Shown: one piece after another, positions 53,753 through 62,153 of the stretch | Position numbering within the stretch: position 1 is the stretch's first letter | How the letters are laid out: each line of letters starts with the position of its first letter | NCBI RefSeq assembly: GCF_900112615.1 | Contig: NZ_FOMK01000003.1 | Span: forward strand, 62,001-126,000 | DNA length: 64,000 bases | Direction: 5' to 3' | Source of the DNA: Chitinophaga sp. CF118 | GTDB taxonomy: Bacteria; Bacteroidota; Bacteroidia; Chitinophagales; Chitinophagaceae | Translations under genes and position numbers: made by a program | Notes under the pieces: generated by a model | Told to the model about the DNA's origin: nothing | Seen by the model: only the letters and a program-made list of their open reading frames with translations | Database searches by the model: none

Positions 53753-54637
53753 TCATGATGGCATAATGTGGCATTCTTTTTTGAAATCCGAGAAATTAAC
53801 ACCAGTGGTGTTTTTGAAGAACTTACTAAAGTGGGCAATGTCTGAAAACCCCAGTTGCCAGGCTACTTCTTTCATACATATATCCGAATAGGCAGCCTGC
53901 CGTTTTGCCTCCAGTACAACCCTCTGCCGGATATGATGACTGGCAGGATAACCTGTGATCTTTTTGACTATTTCATTCAGGTAATTAGGGGTTACAGAAA
54001 GCAATTGGGCATAGTCTATTACTTTTTTCAGGGTGATGAAGTTCTTTTCCAGCAGGGACTTAAACTTTTCTGCCAGCTCAATATTCCGGGATTGCAGAGT
54101 GGTTTTAAGCACGTCAGGAAATTGTCTTGTCAGGTAAATAAGGAAAATTTTAAAGTAACGCCTGAGTATTTCTGCTTTAAACAGGTAGCCATTATCACAT
54201 TCTTTCATCATCTTCCGGGTAATCTCATACATCTCTGTCGAAATATCCTTTTCGATTTTGATATTGTTTGATTTTGAAAAGGTATCAAAAAATCCGGAAT
54301 GGTGCATCGGGTCAAATTCATGGTCATTCTTGTATAGGAAAGATGCCGTAAAGAGGAAAAGATACCCTTCCAGCTGATCATTTCCTTTCAGTTGATGCAC
54401 TTGTCCGGGAGTGATGCAACACAAACTGTTTTCCGTAAGGGTAAACTCTTTCAGATCAACAGTCAGTTTTCCATTGCCATTGGTGATCCAGATGAGTTCT
54501 ATGTAATCCTGCATATGCGGCACTTCATTATGCATTTTAATCGCACCTTCTGTCCAACGGAACCTGATAATACGGAAAGGAAGATCCGTTGTGTTATTTT
54601 CAAATCTTAGCAGGGGGAAATATTCAGGATACTTCAT
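53753..54637 (-). CDS. AraC-family regulator, paralogue of 56701-57564
   Basis: A 294-aa regulator with an N-terminal cupin (about 15-130, with IELIWITNGNGKL and CCITPGQVHQL) and a C-terminal AraC HTH pair (about 190-285, TPNYLNEIVKKITGYPASHHI, MKEVAWQLGFSDIAHFSKFFKNTTG). It is closely similar to the protein at 56701-57564. The two flank a sigma-54 activator, forming a regulatory cluster. Its upstream region carries two ACGATAT-type sites. Confidence 0.88.
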   Translation of the reverse strand: MKYPEYFPLLRFENNTTDLPFRIIRFRWTEGAIKMHNEVPHMQDYIELIWITNGNGKLTVDLKEFTLTENSLCCITPGQVHQLKGNDQLEGYLFLFTASFLYKNDHEFDPMHHSGFFDTFSKSNNIKIEKDISTEMYEITRKMMKECDNGYLFKAEILRRYFKIFLIYLTRQFPDVLKTTLQSRNIELAEKFKSLLEKNFITLKKVIDYAQLLSVTPNYLNEIVKKITGYPASHHIRQRVVLEAKRQAAYSDICMKEVAWQLGFSDIAHFSKFFKNTTGVNFSDFKKECHIMPS

Positions 54638-54732
54638 GAGTTGACAGTTTGGCCATATAAAGACTAATTGCGTGCCTGAGTATAATTAAATGATAATCAC
54701 CTATTTGTATGATTTAAAAGGGCCGTAAAAAC

Positions 54733-54774
54733 GCGATATGTCGTTTAATTACCACCATCCTCACGAAATATCGT
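54733..54774. promoter_or_regulatory. Paired ACGATATRTCGT-like sites
   Basis: GCGATATGTCGT (54733-54744) and ACGAAATATCGT (54763-54774) start 30 bp apart, about three helical turns. The second site with its flank, ACGAAATATCGTTAATC, closely matches TCGAAATATGGTTAATC at 25843-25859, so the pair copies the layout at the stress operon head. They lie between the AraC start and the end of a sigma-54 activator gene. Confidence 0.5.
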
Positions 54775-54783
54775 TAATCGTAA

Positions 54784-56346
54784 TTATTCAATTGTCCCGG
54801 GGTTATCGGGAAGGTAATGTTGTTTTTTAATACCAAATTTTTTCATTTTTGATTCCAATGTGGTGGGAGGGATATTTAATACCTGTGCGGCTCCTCTTGC
54901 ACCACTTACCCTGCCGTTACATTTCATCAGTACATATAAGATGTATTCTTTTTCATGTTCTTCCCAGGTTTTGAGGGTAAAATCCGGAGTTGTTGGAGAA
55001 GGTTTTGATTGTGTACCTGCTGGTATGTTCAGCTCCTGTATAAAATTTCCTCTGCTTACAATTGCGCTACGTTCAATCATATGTTCCAGTTCACGGATGT
55101 TTCCCGGCCATTCATAGTCAGTCAGTTGCTGTAATACCTGATTGCTGATTCCCCTGAACTCCCTGTCCAGTTTTTTTTCCATCTTCTTTAAGAAGTGGGC
55201 AGCCAGAAGGGGAAGGTCTTCTTTCCGCTCACGCAGTGGAGGAATTTGAACAGGGAATACATTAATGCGGAAGTAAAGATCCGAACGGAATCTGCCGGCA
55301 GCCACTTCCTGTTCAAGGTTTCTATTGGTGGCAGCAATGATCCGCACATTGATCTTAATCACCTTATTACTACCTAAACGCTCTATTTCCTTCTCCTGCA
55401 AAACACGTAATAATTTAGCTTGTAATTCCAGAGGAAGTTCGCCTATTTCATCCAGGAACAAGGTGCTGCCATCGGCCACTTCAAATTTACCAATCCGTTT
55501 ATCGATAGCACCTGTAAAGGCGCCTCTTTCATGACCGAATAATTCGGATTCTATCAGTTGGGCCGGGAGTGCAGCACAATTTAATCTGATGAGTGGCTTC
55601 GTTTTCCTGGTGGATAAATTATGAATGGCTTTTGCGATAAGTTCTTTCCCGGTACCTGTTTCTCCCAGCAGCAAAACAGTTGTATCAGTACGGCTTACGA
55701 GATTGATATTTCTGAACACTTCCTGCAGGCTTTTGCTCCGGCCAATGATCTCTTCAAAATGATATATTTCAGATGTTTCTTCTTCCTGATAGGGATCCTG
55801 ATTGTTTTTTGCGATCAGCAATTTTTCATGCAGCAGTACATTACATAACTGGAGGGAAAAAGTAGCTGCCAGCTGTTCAAACATGCCTGTATGTAAAGGC
55901 GTAAAATGATCTTCATCAAAGGAATCTACCGCTAAAAATCCTATGAGTATATCCATTACTTTCAGCGGAATAATACAGGTGCTTTTAAAACCATTTTCTT
56001 TATGTAATAATGATAGGGGAATATTGGAAGATAATACCTCATTTGCATTGTTATACTTTATAATGAAAGGGATAGATTGTTTTAAGGGAGCCTGACTTAA
56101 GAAGGTATTTTTATGCAGGGCATTTTTTATAAGAGGATGCATGTTTTCTGTAAAACATGAATAGTGTATATAACCCTCTGTATATACTAATACGTAAGAG
56201 GAATCAAAACTAATAATCCTTTTTAATTCCTTTTTGATATTACTCATTAATTGTTTCCTGCTCCCGGCAGGAGTAATTGCATTATCGACATTTATAGTAG
56301 TACTCTCCTGGCTCTTATTTGGCGTGTCCTTTCTGGTTCTTTTCAT
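54784..56346 (-). CDS. GAF-domain sigma-54-dependent activator
   Basis: An activator of 520 aa. A GAF sensor (about 35-190), AAA+ domain with GETGTGKE, canonical [16 protein letters not shown], and the Fis-type HTH IPPTTLESKMKKFGI. ATG 56346 is chosen; the frame extends 10 codons to a TTG. It lacks a receiver domain, like the activator at 13886. It is flanked by two AraC paralogues; the sigma-54 promoter candidate at 56578 serves the second of them and is a possible target. Confidence 0.9.
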   Translation of the reverse strand: MKRTRKDTPNKSQESTTINVDNAITPAGSRKQLMSNIKKELKRIISFDSSYVLVYTEGYIHYSCFTENMHPLIKNALHKNTFLSQAPLKQSIPFIIKYNNANEVLSSNIPLSLLHKENGFKSTCIIPLKVMDILIGFLAVDSFDEDHFTPLHTGMFEQLAATFSLQLCNVLLHEKLLIAKNNQDPYQEEETSEIYHFEEIIGRSKSLQEVFRNINLVSRTDTTVLLLGETGTGKELIAKAIHNLSTRKTKPLIRLNCAALPAQLIESELFGHERGAFTGAIDKRIGKFEVADGSTLFLDEIGELPLELQAKLLRVLQEKEIERLGSNKVIKINVRIIAATNRNLEQEVAAGRFRSDLYFRINVFPVQIPPLRERKEDLPLLAAHFLKKMEKKLDREFRGISNQVLQQLTDYEWPGNIRELEHMIERSAIVSRGNFIQELNIPAGTQSKPSPTTPDFTLKTWEEHEKEYILYVLMKCNGRVSGARGAAQVLNIPPTTLESKMKKFGIKKQHYLPDNPGTIE

Positions 56347-56577
56347 GTTTAGAATATAAAAAAATCGAATCCGCAACTGCAGACCTGTGCTTTTAAAGGA
56401 TCAGGATTAAAATTCCGTGCTATTATGGGAGTAACCTTATTGCTGTGAAAATAATGAAAATTCCAGCCTGTGGTATTTACTAAATAACGTGAACCGGATT
56501 AGTGATTTCACGTCATTCAGTGAATAAAAAGAATAGTTTGTTTTATTAATTGATTGATTATTAGTTGATTGTATGGA
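56347..56577. promoter_or_regulatory. Divergent regulatory region with inverted repeat
   Basis: ACGTGAA (56487-56493) and TTCACGT (56507-56513) form a perfect 7-bp inverted repeat with a 13-bp spacer; an inner GTGA-TT-TCAC lies at 56502-56511. It is centred about 104 bp upstream of the predicted sigma-54 start, the usual place for an enhancer site. Nothing else is seen in this stretch. Confidence 0.5.
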
Positions 56578-56592
56578 TGGTATGTGTTTTGC
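56578..56592 (+). promoter_or_regulatory. Sigma-54-type promoter candidate for AraC gene
   Basis: TGG at 56578-56580, A at 56582, G at 56584 and TTGC at 56589-56592 match the -24/-12 consensus with exact spacing. Start would be near 56604, leaving a leader of about 97 nt before ATG 56701. Confidence 0.55.
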
Positions 56593-56700
56593 CTTTCCAA
56601 GGCAGGAAAAATTCAAAATCCCATGAAAACGCGGTAATGCCGAATTTGAGCCTTGTTATTAAAAGCCCATTTTGTAACTAATACAACTAAACCCTCAGGA

Positions 56701-57564
56701 ATGACAACTTTAGCTCAGTCGCCCGGCAGCCAGCTGGATATGCCTTCTTTTGAAATTCATGCAATAGAATGGGCAGAGAAAATGGAGAAAGCAAACGATA
56801 ACGTCCCTCATCGTCACGACTATTTTGAAATAGTCTGGGTAAAGGAAGGAGCGGGCACCTGCCTGATAGATCTTGAATGCATGGATTTAACTTCCAACCA
56901 CGTGTATTGCCTTAGCCCCGGACAATTACACCAGTTCAGGGCAAACAATGATCTGCGGGGGTATGTGCTTTCCTTTACGCCCGACTTTCTTTTAATGCCG
57001 GAAGGAACCCCTACGTTAATTTCCCGGCAAAAGTATGCCTGTTCCCGCGCCATTAAAGTGAGTGAGGAAATGAAAACAGAAATGGAAGACCTGTTGCTGA
57101 AAATGATGAAAGAGTATGATAACTTCTTCCTGCTCAGGTCTGAGATTCTGAAGGGCCTGTTGAAGATCTTTTTAATTTATTTAACAAGGCAGTATGAACC
57201 CCGTATGGCAGACATTGCATCTCCCAGAAGGGTAGAACTGGTTAACAGGTTTTTTGCTATTGTTGAGAAGAAATATATGGAGCATAAAATGGTTTCCGAT
57301 TATGCAGAAGAACTAAATATTTCTCCCAATCACCTGAATGAAATCGTGAAGAAAGCGTCAGGCTTTCCGGCCAGCTATCATATTCGTCAGCGGGTACTAC
57401 TGGAAGCCAAGAGATTGGCTGCGTATTCTGGTGCCAGCATGAAGGAAATAGCCTATAGCCTGGGATTTGAGGATATCGCCCACTTCAGTAAATTCTTTAA
57501 AAATCTCTCCGGACTGAACTTTACCAGTTATAAAAAGACGGCTATGAAATCAATGGAATACTAA
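56701..57564 (+). CDS. AraC-family regulator, paralogue of 53753-54637
   Basis: A 287-aa regulator. ATG 56701 is chosen over a TTG 48 bp upstream. The cupin part has VPHRHDYFEIVWVKEG and CLSPGQLHQF; the double HTH has SPNHLNEIVKKASGFPASYHI and MKEIAYSLGFEDIAHFSKFFKNLSG. It shares the whole layout with the other AraC gene, so a duplication around the sigma-54 activator is likely. Promoter candidate at 56578-56592. Confidence 0.88.
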   Translation: MTTLAQSPGSQLDMPSFEIHAIEWAEKMEKANDNVPHRHDYFEIVWVKEGAGTCLIDLECMDLTSNHVYCLSPGQLHQFRANNDLRGYVLSFTPDFLLMPEGTPTLISRQKYACSRAIKVSEEMKTEMEDLLLKMMKEYDNFFLLRSEILKGLLKIFLIYLTRQYEPRMADIASPRRVELVNRFFAIVEKKYMEHKMVSDYAEELNISPNHLNEIVKKASGFPASYHIRQRVLLEAKRLAAYSGASMKEIAYSLGFEDIAHFSKFFKNLSGLNFTSYKKTAMKSMEY

Positions 57565-57575
57565 CTATTTGTTCC

Positions 57576-57794
57576 TTACTGTGGATTGACTATGTGGTTC
57601 AAATTCTCCGCATCCTCATCTGTAATATCGTTTTCTTCGAACTTTTGTCCGCCAATATTAGCATCCTCTTCTTTTGTATCATCCTTTTCTTCCTCTTCAA
57701 CCTGAGAAGAAATGTGATCGTTTTGATTTACATCTATATCATTATCAGATGGTTTCCCCGGTGTCCGGGGGCCTGCCCGCATTGTATTTATCAT
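57576..57794 (-). CDS. Small highly acidic protein
   Basis: A 72-aa protein, largely disordered and acidic (long run with EEEEKDDTKEEDAN and ENDITDEDAENL). It starts MINTMRAGPRTPGKPSDND, a basic Pro-Gly head. No family recognised. Composition could be an artefact of biased sequence, but the frame is clean and the ATG convincing. Confidence 0.45.
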   Translation of the reverse strand: MINTMRAGPRTPGKPSDNDIDVNQNDHISSQVEEEEKDDTKEEDANIGGQKFEENDITDEDAENLNHIVNPQ

Positions 57795-58010
57795 ATCATC
57801 AGTTTTAAGGTCATTTATACATAAACAAATACTGCGCCACCTGAAAATAGGGGAATATTGTGATTATAAGCGCTTTGGGGAGGATTTTTATACCCACCTT
57901 AAAGTATCAGGAAAGTAAAAAAAATACCCACTATATACTGGTACTAGATTATTTGGTTGTATTGTTTAATATTGTACCGGAATGTTCACTGTCACATTTA
58001 AATAGGGGAT

Positions 58011-59144
58011 ATGCAGCCGGTAAGCGATGTCATTGTAGTCGGAGGGGGGCTGGCCGGACTAACCAGTGCTATTCATCTGTCTCGTGCAGGTTTGCACGTT
58101 ATTGTTGTCGAGAAGCATCAATTCCCCAGACATAAGGTTTGCGGAGAGTATATCTCCAACGAAGTATTGCCTTACCTGCAATGGTTAGGGGCAGATCCTG
58201 CTGTGCTGCAACCCGCACAGATAGATCGCGTGAGCATTTCTGCCGTTACCGGCAAAATGGTGGAAACCCCTTTGCCAATGGGTGGTTTCGGCATCAGCAG
58301 GTATGCGCTCGACCAGTTCCTTATGGAACAGGCAGTGAATAATGGTTGCGAATTACTGGAAGATACGGTTACGGATATTGTTTTTGAGCATAACCGCTTT
58401 ATAGTCAGCACAGCAGATCATGGGATGTTGACAGCGCGTTTTGTATTTGGCGCATATGGCAAACGTGCCGCACTGGATCAGCAACTGGACAGGTCCTTTT
58501 TAAAGGAACGCTCTCCCTGGCTGGCTATAAAAGGCCATTACCGGGGTAGCTTCCCCGACGGGCTGGTGGCATTGCACAACTTCCGGGGCGGTTATTGCGG
58601 CGTTTCGAAAGTGGAAAATGAGATCATCAATATCTGTTACCTGGTGAGTTATGATACCTTTAAACAGTTTAAAAATATTGATACACACCGGCAGGAAGTG
58701 CTGCATAGAAATAAACACCTGCAGCAGATATTTGAGAACAGTGAACCTTTATTTGAACGTCCCTTAACCATCAGTCAGGTTTCCTTTGCAGAAAAAGAAA
58801 AGGTAGATCGTCATATCCTGATGACGGGCGACACGGCTGGTTTAATTCACCCGCTTTGCGGAAATGGAATGGCTATGGCTATTCACAGCGCCAAAATAGC
58901 TTCGGAACAGGTATTGCAGTTTTTTGAAGGAAACATTCCTTCCCGTAGCATACTGGAAAATAACTATACCAAAGCCTGGAAAAAAGAGTTCGGTAAAAGG
59001 ATAGGAGCTGGTAAAATACTCTCCGCCTTATTCCGGAAAGACCGGCTTTCGGCTGCTGTGATGAAGGGGTTGGTATTGTTCCCTGCGTTGCTGCCGGTGA
59101 TCATCAAACAAACACATGGAAGACCTTTAAAAGTAAATAGCTGA
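58011..59144 (+). CDS. FAD-dependent oxidoreductase/monooxygenase of the polyketide operon
   Basis: A 377-aa flavoprotein of the geranylgeranyl-reductase/hydroxylase fold. The Rossmann GGGLAGL sits at residues 11-17, followed by VVEKHQFPRHKVCGEYIS and the second FAD motif MTGDTAGLIHPLCGNGMAMA. It is the first gene of the operon and overlaps the methyltransferase start by 1 bp (TGATG). In SrsABC-type pathways the FAD enzyme hydroxylates the phenolic ring; here the same role, or reduction of a polyprenyl or acyl chain, is inferred. Confidence 0.88.
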   Translation: MQPVSDVIVVGGGLAGLTSAIHLSRAGLHVIVVEKHQFPRHKVCGEYISNEVLPYLQWLGADPAVLQPAQIDRVSISAVTGKMVETPLPMGGFGISRYALDQFLMEQAVNNGCELLEDTVTDIVFEHNRFIVSTADHGMLTARFVFGAYGKRAALDQQLDRSFLKERSPWLAIKGHYRGSFPDGLVALHNFRGGYCGVSKVENEIINICYLVSYDTFKQFKNIDTHRQEVLHRNKHLQQIFENSEPLFERPLTISQVSFAEKEKVDRHILMTGDTAGLIHPLCGNGMAMAIHSAKIASEQVLQFFEGNIPSRSILENNYTKAWKKEFGKRIGAGKILSALFRKDRLSAAVMKGLVLFPALLPVIIKQTHGRPLKVNS

Positions 59145-59857
59145 TGTTTATAAACACCCGTGAAAGGACACTTGCTCCTGAGATCATGGATGATTTTCTG
59201 CTGGAAGGAGAGGAGCTACGGGAAAACCTGGACGAAATTGCACAGATCAACCGCCTGTTAGGAGGTAATAAGGCTACTCTGAGTGGCGTAGCGGTATTGC
59301 TGAATAAAGTGCCTGCCGGAAAGGAAATAGTGATTGCTGATATTGGCTGCGGGAATGGCGATATGCTGCGGGAGCTGGCAGTATATGGAAGGAAGCATGG
59401 ACTGCAACTGAAACTGCGGGGCATTGATGCCAATAACTTTGCGGTGAGGCATGCTACAGTCCTGTCTGCAAACTATCCGGAGATTAGTTACGAATGTATA
59501 GATGTGATGGATGAGGCCTTTGACAGGATGCCCTATGATATCCTTTTGTGTACCCTTACATTACATCACTTTAAAACGGGGGAGATCCTGCAGCTGATGA
59601 ACCGGTTTCTCAGTAACGCAACAGTAGGTATTGTTATCAATGATCTGCACCGTAGTGCATTGGCTTACAGATTGTTTCATCTGATATCTGTTGTGTTCCG
59701 GCTGGGAAAGATTTCACGGGAAGATGGATTGACCTCTATTCTCCGGGGATTCAAAAGAAAGGAGATCCTTGAATTGTCAGAAAGTCTAAATATCGTACAT
59801 TATACCCTCAGGTGGAAATGGGCTTTCCGTTACCAGTGGATAATTTCAAATTTATGA
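59144..59857 (+). CDS. Class I SAM-dependent methyltransferase
   Basis: A 237-aa methyltransferase. SAM motif I is VIADIGCGNGDMLREL, the acidic residue follows in RGIDANNFAV, and a later YDILLCTLTLHHF matches motif IV of small-molecule O-/C-methyltransferases. It overlaps the FAD gene by 1 bp and the polyketide synthase by 4 bp. It would methylate the phenolic product, like SrsB in Streptomyces. Confidence 0.88.
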   Translation: MFINTRERTLAPEIMDDFLLEGEELRENLDEIAQINRLLGGNKATLSGVAVLLNKVPAGKEIVIADIGCGNGDMLRELAVYGRKHGLQLKLRGIDANNFAVRHATVLSANYPEISYECIDVMDEAFDRMPYDILLCTLTLHHFKTGEILQLMNRFLSNATVGIVINDLHRSALAYRLFHLISVVFRLGKISREDGLTSILRGFKRKEILELSESLNIVHYTLRWKWAFRYQWIISNL

Positions 59858-60906
59858 GTGTTAAAATACAAGCCGTAGCGAAAGCCTTACCTCAGTATTC
59901 CAGAACAACAGACGAGATTATGCCTTTCCTGGATTTTTGGTTATCCGGCCAGGAAGACCGTTTTGTAAGGAAAGTAAAAAAGATTTTCGAGAACGCAGCA
60001 GTAGATAAGCGTTATTCGATTATGAGTCCCGAAGAGGTTTTTAGTAACACTTCGTTTGAAGAGAAAAATGATATCTATGTCCGTGAAGTGATCCTATTGG
60101 GTAAAAAATGTCTGGGAGATGCCCTGAATAAAGCCGGTCTTCAGCCGCAGGATCTGGACTATATCATCACCGTGAGTTGCACCGGTATCATGATTCCATC
60201 TCTGGACGCCTATCTGATCAATGCCTTGCAGTTGCGCCAGGATATTGTGCGCCTGCCCGTAACAGAAATGGGTTGTGCCGCAGGCGTATCCGGAATGATC
60301 TATGCCAAAAAGTTTCTGGAAGCTAATCCGGGAAAGCGGGCGGCGGTGATCGCAGTAGAATCTCCTACCGCTACTTTCCAGCTGGAAGACTTCTCTATGG
60401 CGAATATTGTGAGTGCAGCCATCTTTGGAGATGGTGCCGCCTGTGTGATTCTGTCCTCACATGAAGCGGACCAGGGACCAGCAATTATTGCGGAAGGAAT
60501 GTACCATTTCTTTGATGCAGAGCATATGATGGGCTTTAAACTTACCAATACAGGCTTACAAATGGTATTGGATGTGGAAGTACCTGATCGGATTGCCGCA
60601 CATTTTCCGGATATTGTGCATCCATTCCTGGCAAAACATGGAATGACCATCCAGGAGGTGGATCATCTGATCTTCCATCCCGGCGGCAGAAAGATCATCC
60701 AGACAGTGGAAGCCTTATTCGGTGAGCAGGGGAAAAATATTGATGATACAAAAGAAGTATTACGTTTATACGGTAATATGTCCAGTGCTACTGTATTATA
60801 TGTGTTGGAACGTTTTATGGATATGAAGTTACCTACCGGTCAGAAAGGCCTGATGCTGAGCTTCGGTCCGGGTTTTTCTGCACAGAGAATCTTATTGCAA
60901 TGGTAA
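59854..60906 (+). CDS. Type III polyketide synthase
   Basis: A 350-aa chalcone/stilbene-synthase-fold enzyme that extends an acyl starter with malonyl-CoA and cyclises it. The triad is complete: C141 (VTEMGCAAGVSG), H275 (HLIFHPGGRK) and N308 (YGNMSSATVLY), with the C-terminal LSFGPGFSAQ loop. ATG 59854 overlaps the methyltransferase stop (ATGA), so earlier in-frame starts are rejected. Alkylresorcinol- or alkylpyrone-type products are expected because acyl-chain enzymes are encoded next to it. The starter and the number of extensions cannot be read from sequence. Confidence 0.93.
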   Translation: MSVKIQAVAKALPQYSRTTDEIMPFLDFWLSGQEDRFVRKVKKIFENAAVDKRYSIMSPEEVFSNTSFEEKNDIYVREVILLGKKCLGDALNKAGLQPQDLDYIITVSCTGIMIPSLDAYLINALQLRQDIVRLPVTEMGCAAGVSGMIYAKKFLEANPGKRAAVIAVESPTATFQLEDFSMANIVSAAIFGDGAACVILSSHEADQGPAIIAEGMYHFFDAEHMMGFKLTNTGLQMVLDVEVPDRIAAHFPDIVHPFLAKHGMTIQEVDHLIFHPGGRKIIQTVEALFGEQGKNIDDTKEVLRLYGNMSSATVLYVLERFMDMKLPTGQKGLMLSFGPGFSAQRILLQW

Positions 60907-61697
60907 AAGAATTTGAAGTTCATCAGTACTGGGCAGTTGTCCTTGGTGGTAGCAGTGGTCTCGGACTCGCAGCTGCCCGCAAGCTGGCGGCACATGGTAT
61001 GAACATCTGTATCGTTCACCGCGATCCACGCATTGATATGGAAAAGATCAATGCTGCCTTTGATTCGGTGAGGGCTACCGGCGTTCGCCTGATCTCTTTT
61101 AATGCAGATGCCATTAATGCGGAGAAACGTGGAGAGATCCTGGTACAGCTGAAAGAACAGATGGGAGATGCCGGAAGAGTCAGGTGCCTGCTGCATAGCA
61201 TAGCACGGGGTAATCTGAAAGCAATGATATCTGAAAGCGGACCTATTCTGAGCATAGATGATTTCAGACTTACAATGGAAGGAATGGCATTCAGTCTTTA
61301 TGACTGGACCCAGGGGATAGTGAACAGTCAGTTATTCGCAGCTGATGCCCGCATTATTTCTTTTACCAGTGAGGGAAGTAACAGAGCATGGAAACACTAT
61401 GCTGCTGTATCTGCTGCTAAAGCAGCATTGGAAGCTATTACAAGAAATATAGCACTGGAATATGCGCCAAAGGGGCTGCGGGCCAACTGTATTCAGGCAG
61501 GAATTACAGATACGCGCTCTTTACAGATGATTCCGGGAAGTGAACAATTAATCAATCACGATAAAAATAGAAATCCTTTTCACCGTTTAACCACACCGGA
61601 AGATGTTGCCAATGTTGTGTATCTTTTATGTAAAGATGAAGCTGCATGGATCAGCGGTACCATTATTCCTGTTGATGGAGGATCACATATCAGTTAA
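60900..61697 (+). CDS. FabI/FabL-like enoyl-ACP reductase (SDR)
   Basis: A 265-aa SDR. The cofactor loop is GGSSGLGLAAARKLA; the catalytic pair is Y167-x6-K174 (HYAAVSAAKAALEAI), the spacing of FabI-type enoyl reductases, and LLHSIA near residue 98 and GITDTRSLQMIPG support this. A 3-ketoacyl reductase is less likely. It overlaps the polyketide synthase gene by 7 bp. It would saturate the growing chain. Confidence 0.82.
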   Translation: MVKEFEVHQYWAVVLGGSSGLGLAAARKLAAHGMNICIVHRDPRIDMEKINAAFDSVRATGVRLISFNADAINAEKRGEILVQLKEQMGDAGRVRCLLHSIARGNLKAMISESGPILSIDDFRLTMEGMAFSLYDWTQGIVNSQLFAADARIISFTSEGSNRAWKHYAAVSAAKAALEAITRNIALEYAPKGLRANCIQAGITDTRSLQMIPGSEQLINHDKNRNPFHRLTTPEDVANVVYLLCKDEAAWISGTIIPVDGGSHIS

Positions 61698-61703
61698 TAA
61701 TTC

Positions 61704-62153
61704 ATGACTAAAGAAGAAGTATTAGAATGTCTGCCTTATGGCCCCTCTTTTCTGTTTGTAGATGCATTGGATCATATTGATAATGAAGGAGCCACAGGCC
61801 ACTACACCTTTCACCCTGAGATGGAGTGCTATAAGGGGCATTTCATAAAATATCCTGTTACGCCGGGTGTGCTGCTCACAGAAGTAATGGCACAAATAGG
61901 CCTTGTGTGCCTCGGTATTTACATTACAGCAGATATGGAAACCTGTAAAGGCAGATCATTTGCCCTGACTTCCTCAGAAGTGCATTTCCGGTTACCGGTT
62001 TTTCCGGGCGAAAAAGTGACAGTAATATCTGAAAAAGTATACTTTCGGTTCGGTAAGCTGAAATGTAAAGTGAAACTGAATAATAGTGAGGGAAAAGAGG
62101 TTTGCAGTGGAATTATTTCCGGAATGATCATTACCAGACCTACAAATGCGTAA
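61704..62153 (+). CDS. FabZ-like 3-hydroxyacyl-ACP dehydratase
   Basis: A 149-aa hot-dog-fold dehydratase. Catalytic H46 (KGHFIKYPVTPGVLL) and E60 (LLTEVMAQIG) match the FabZ pair. It lies 6 bp after the reductase gene and overlaps the KS gene by 8 bp. Removes water from 3-hydroxyacyl-ACP in the dedicated acyl-chain cycle. Confidence 0.88.
   Translation: MTKEEVLECLPYGPSFLFVDALDHIDNEGATGHYTFHPEMECYKGHFIKYPVTPGVLLTEVMAQIGLVCLGIYITADMETCKGRSFALTSSEVHFRLPVFPGEKVTVISEKVYFRFGKLKCKVKLNNSEGKEVCSGIISGMIITRPTNA

Noticed and set aside
54638..54783. Sigma-54 promoter for the AraC gene at 53753-54637
   Set aside because: No minus-strand TGG-N10-GC or close variant with correct spacing was found, although two ACGATAT-type sites are there.
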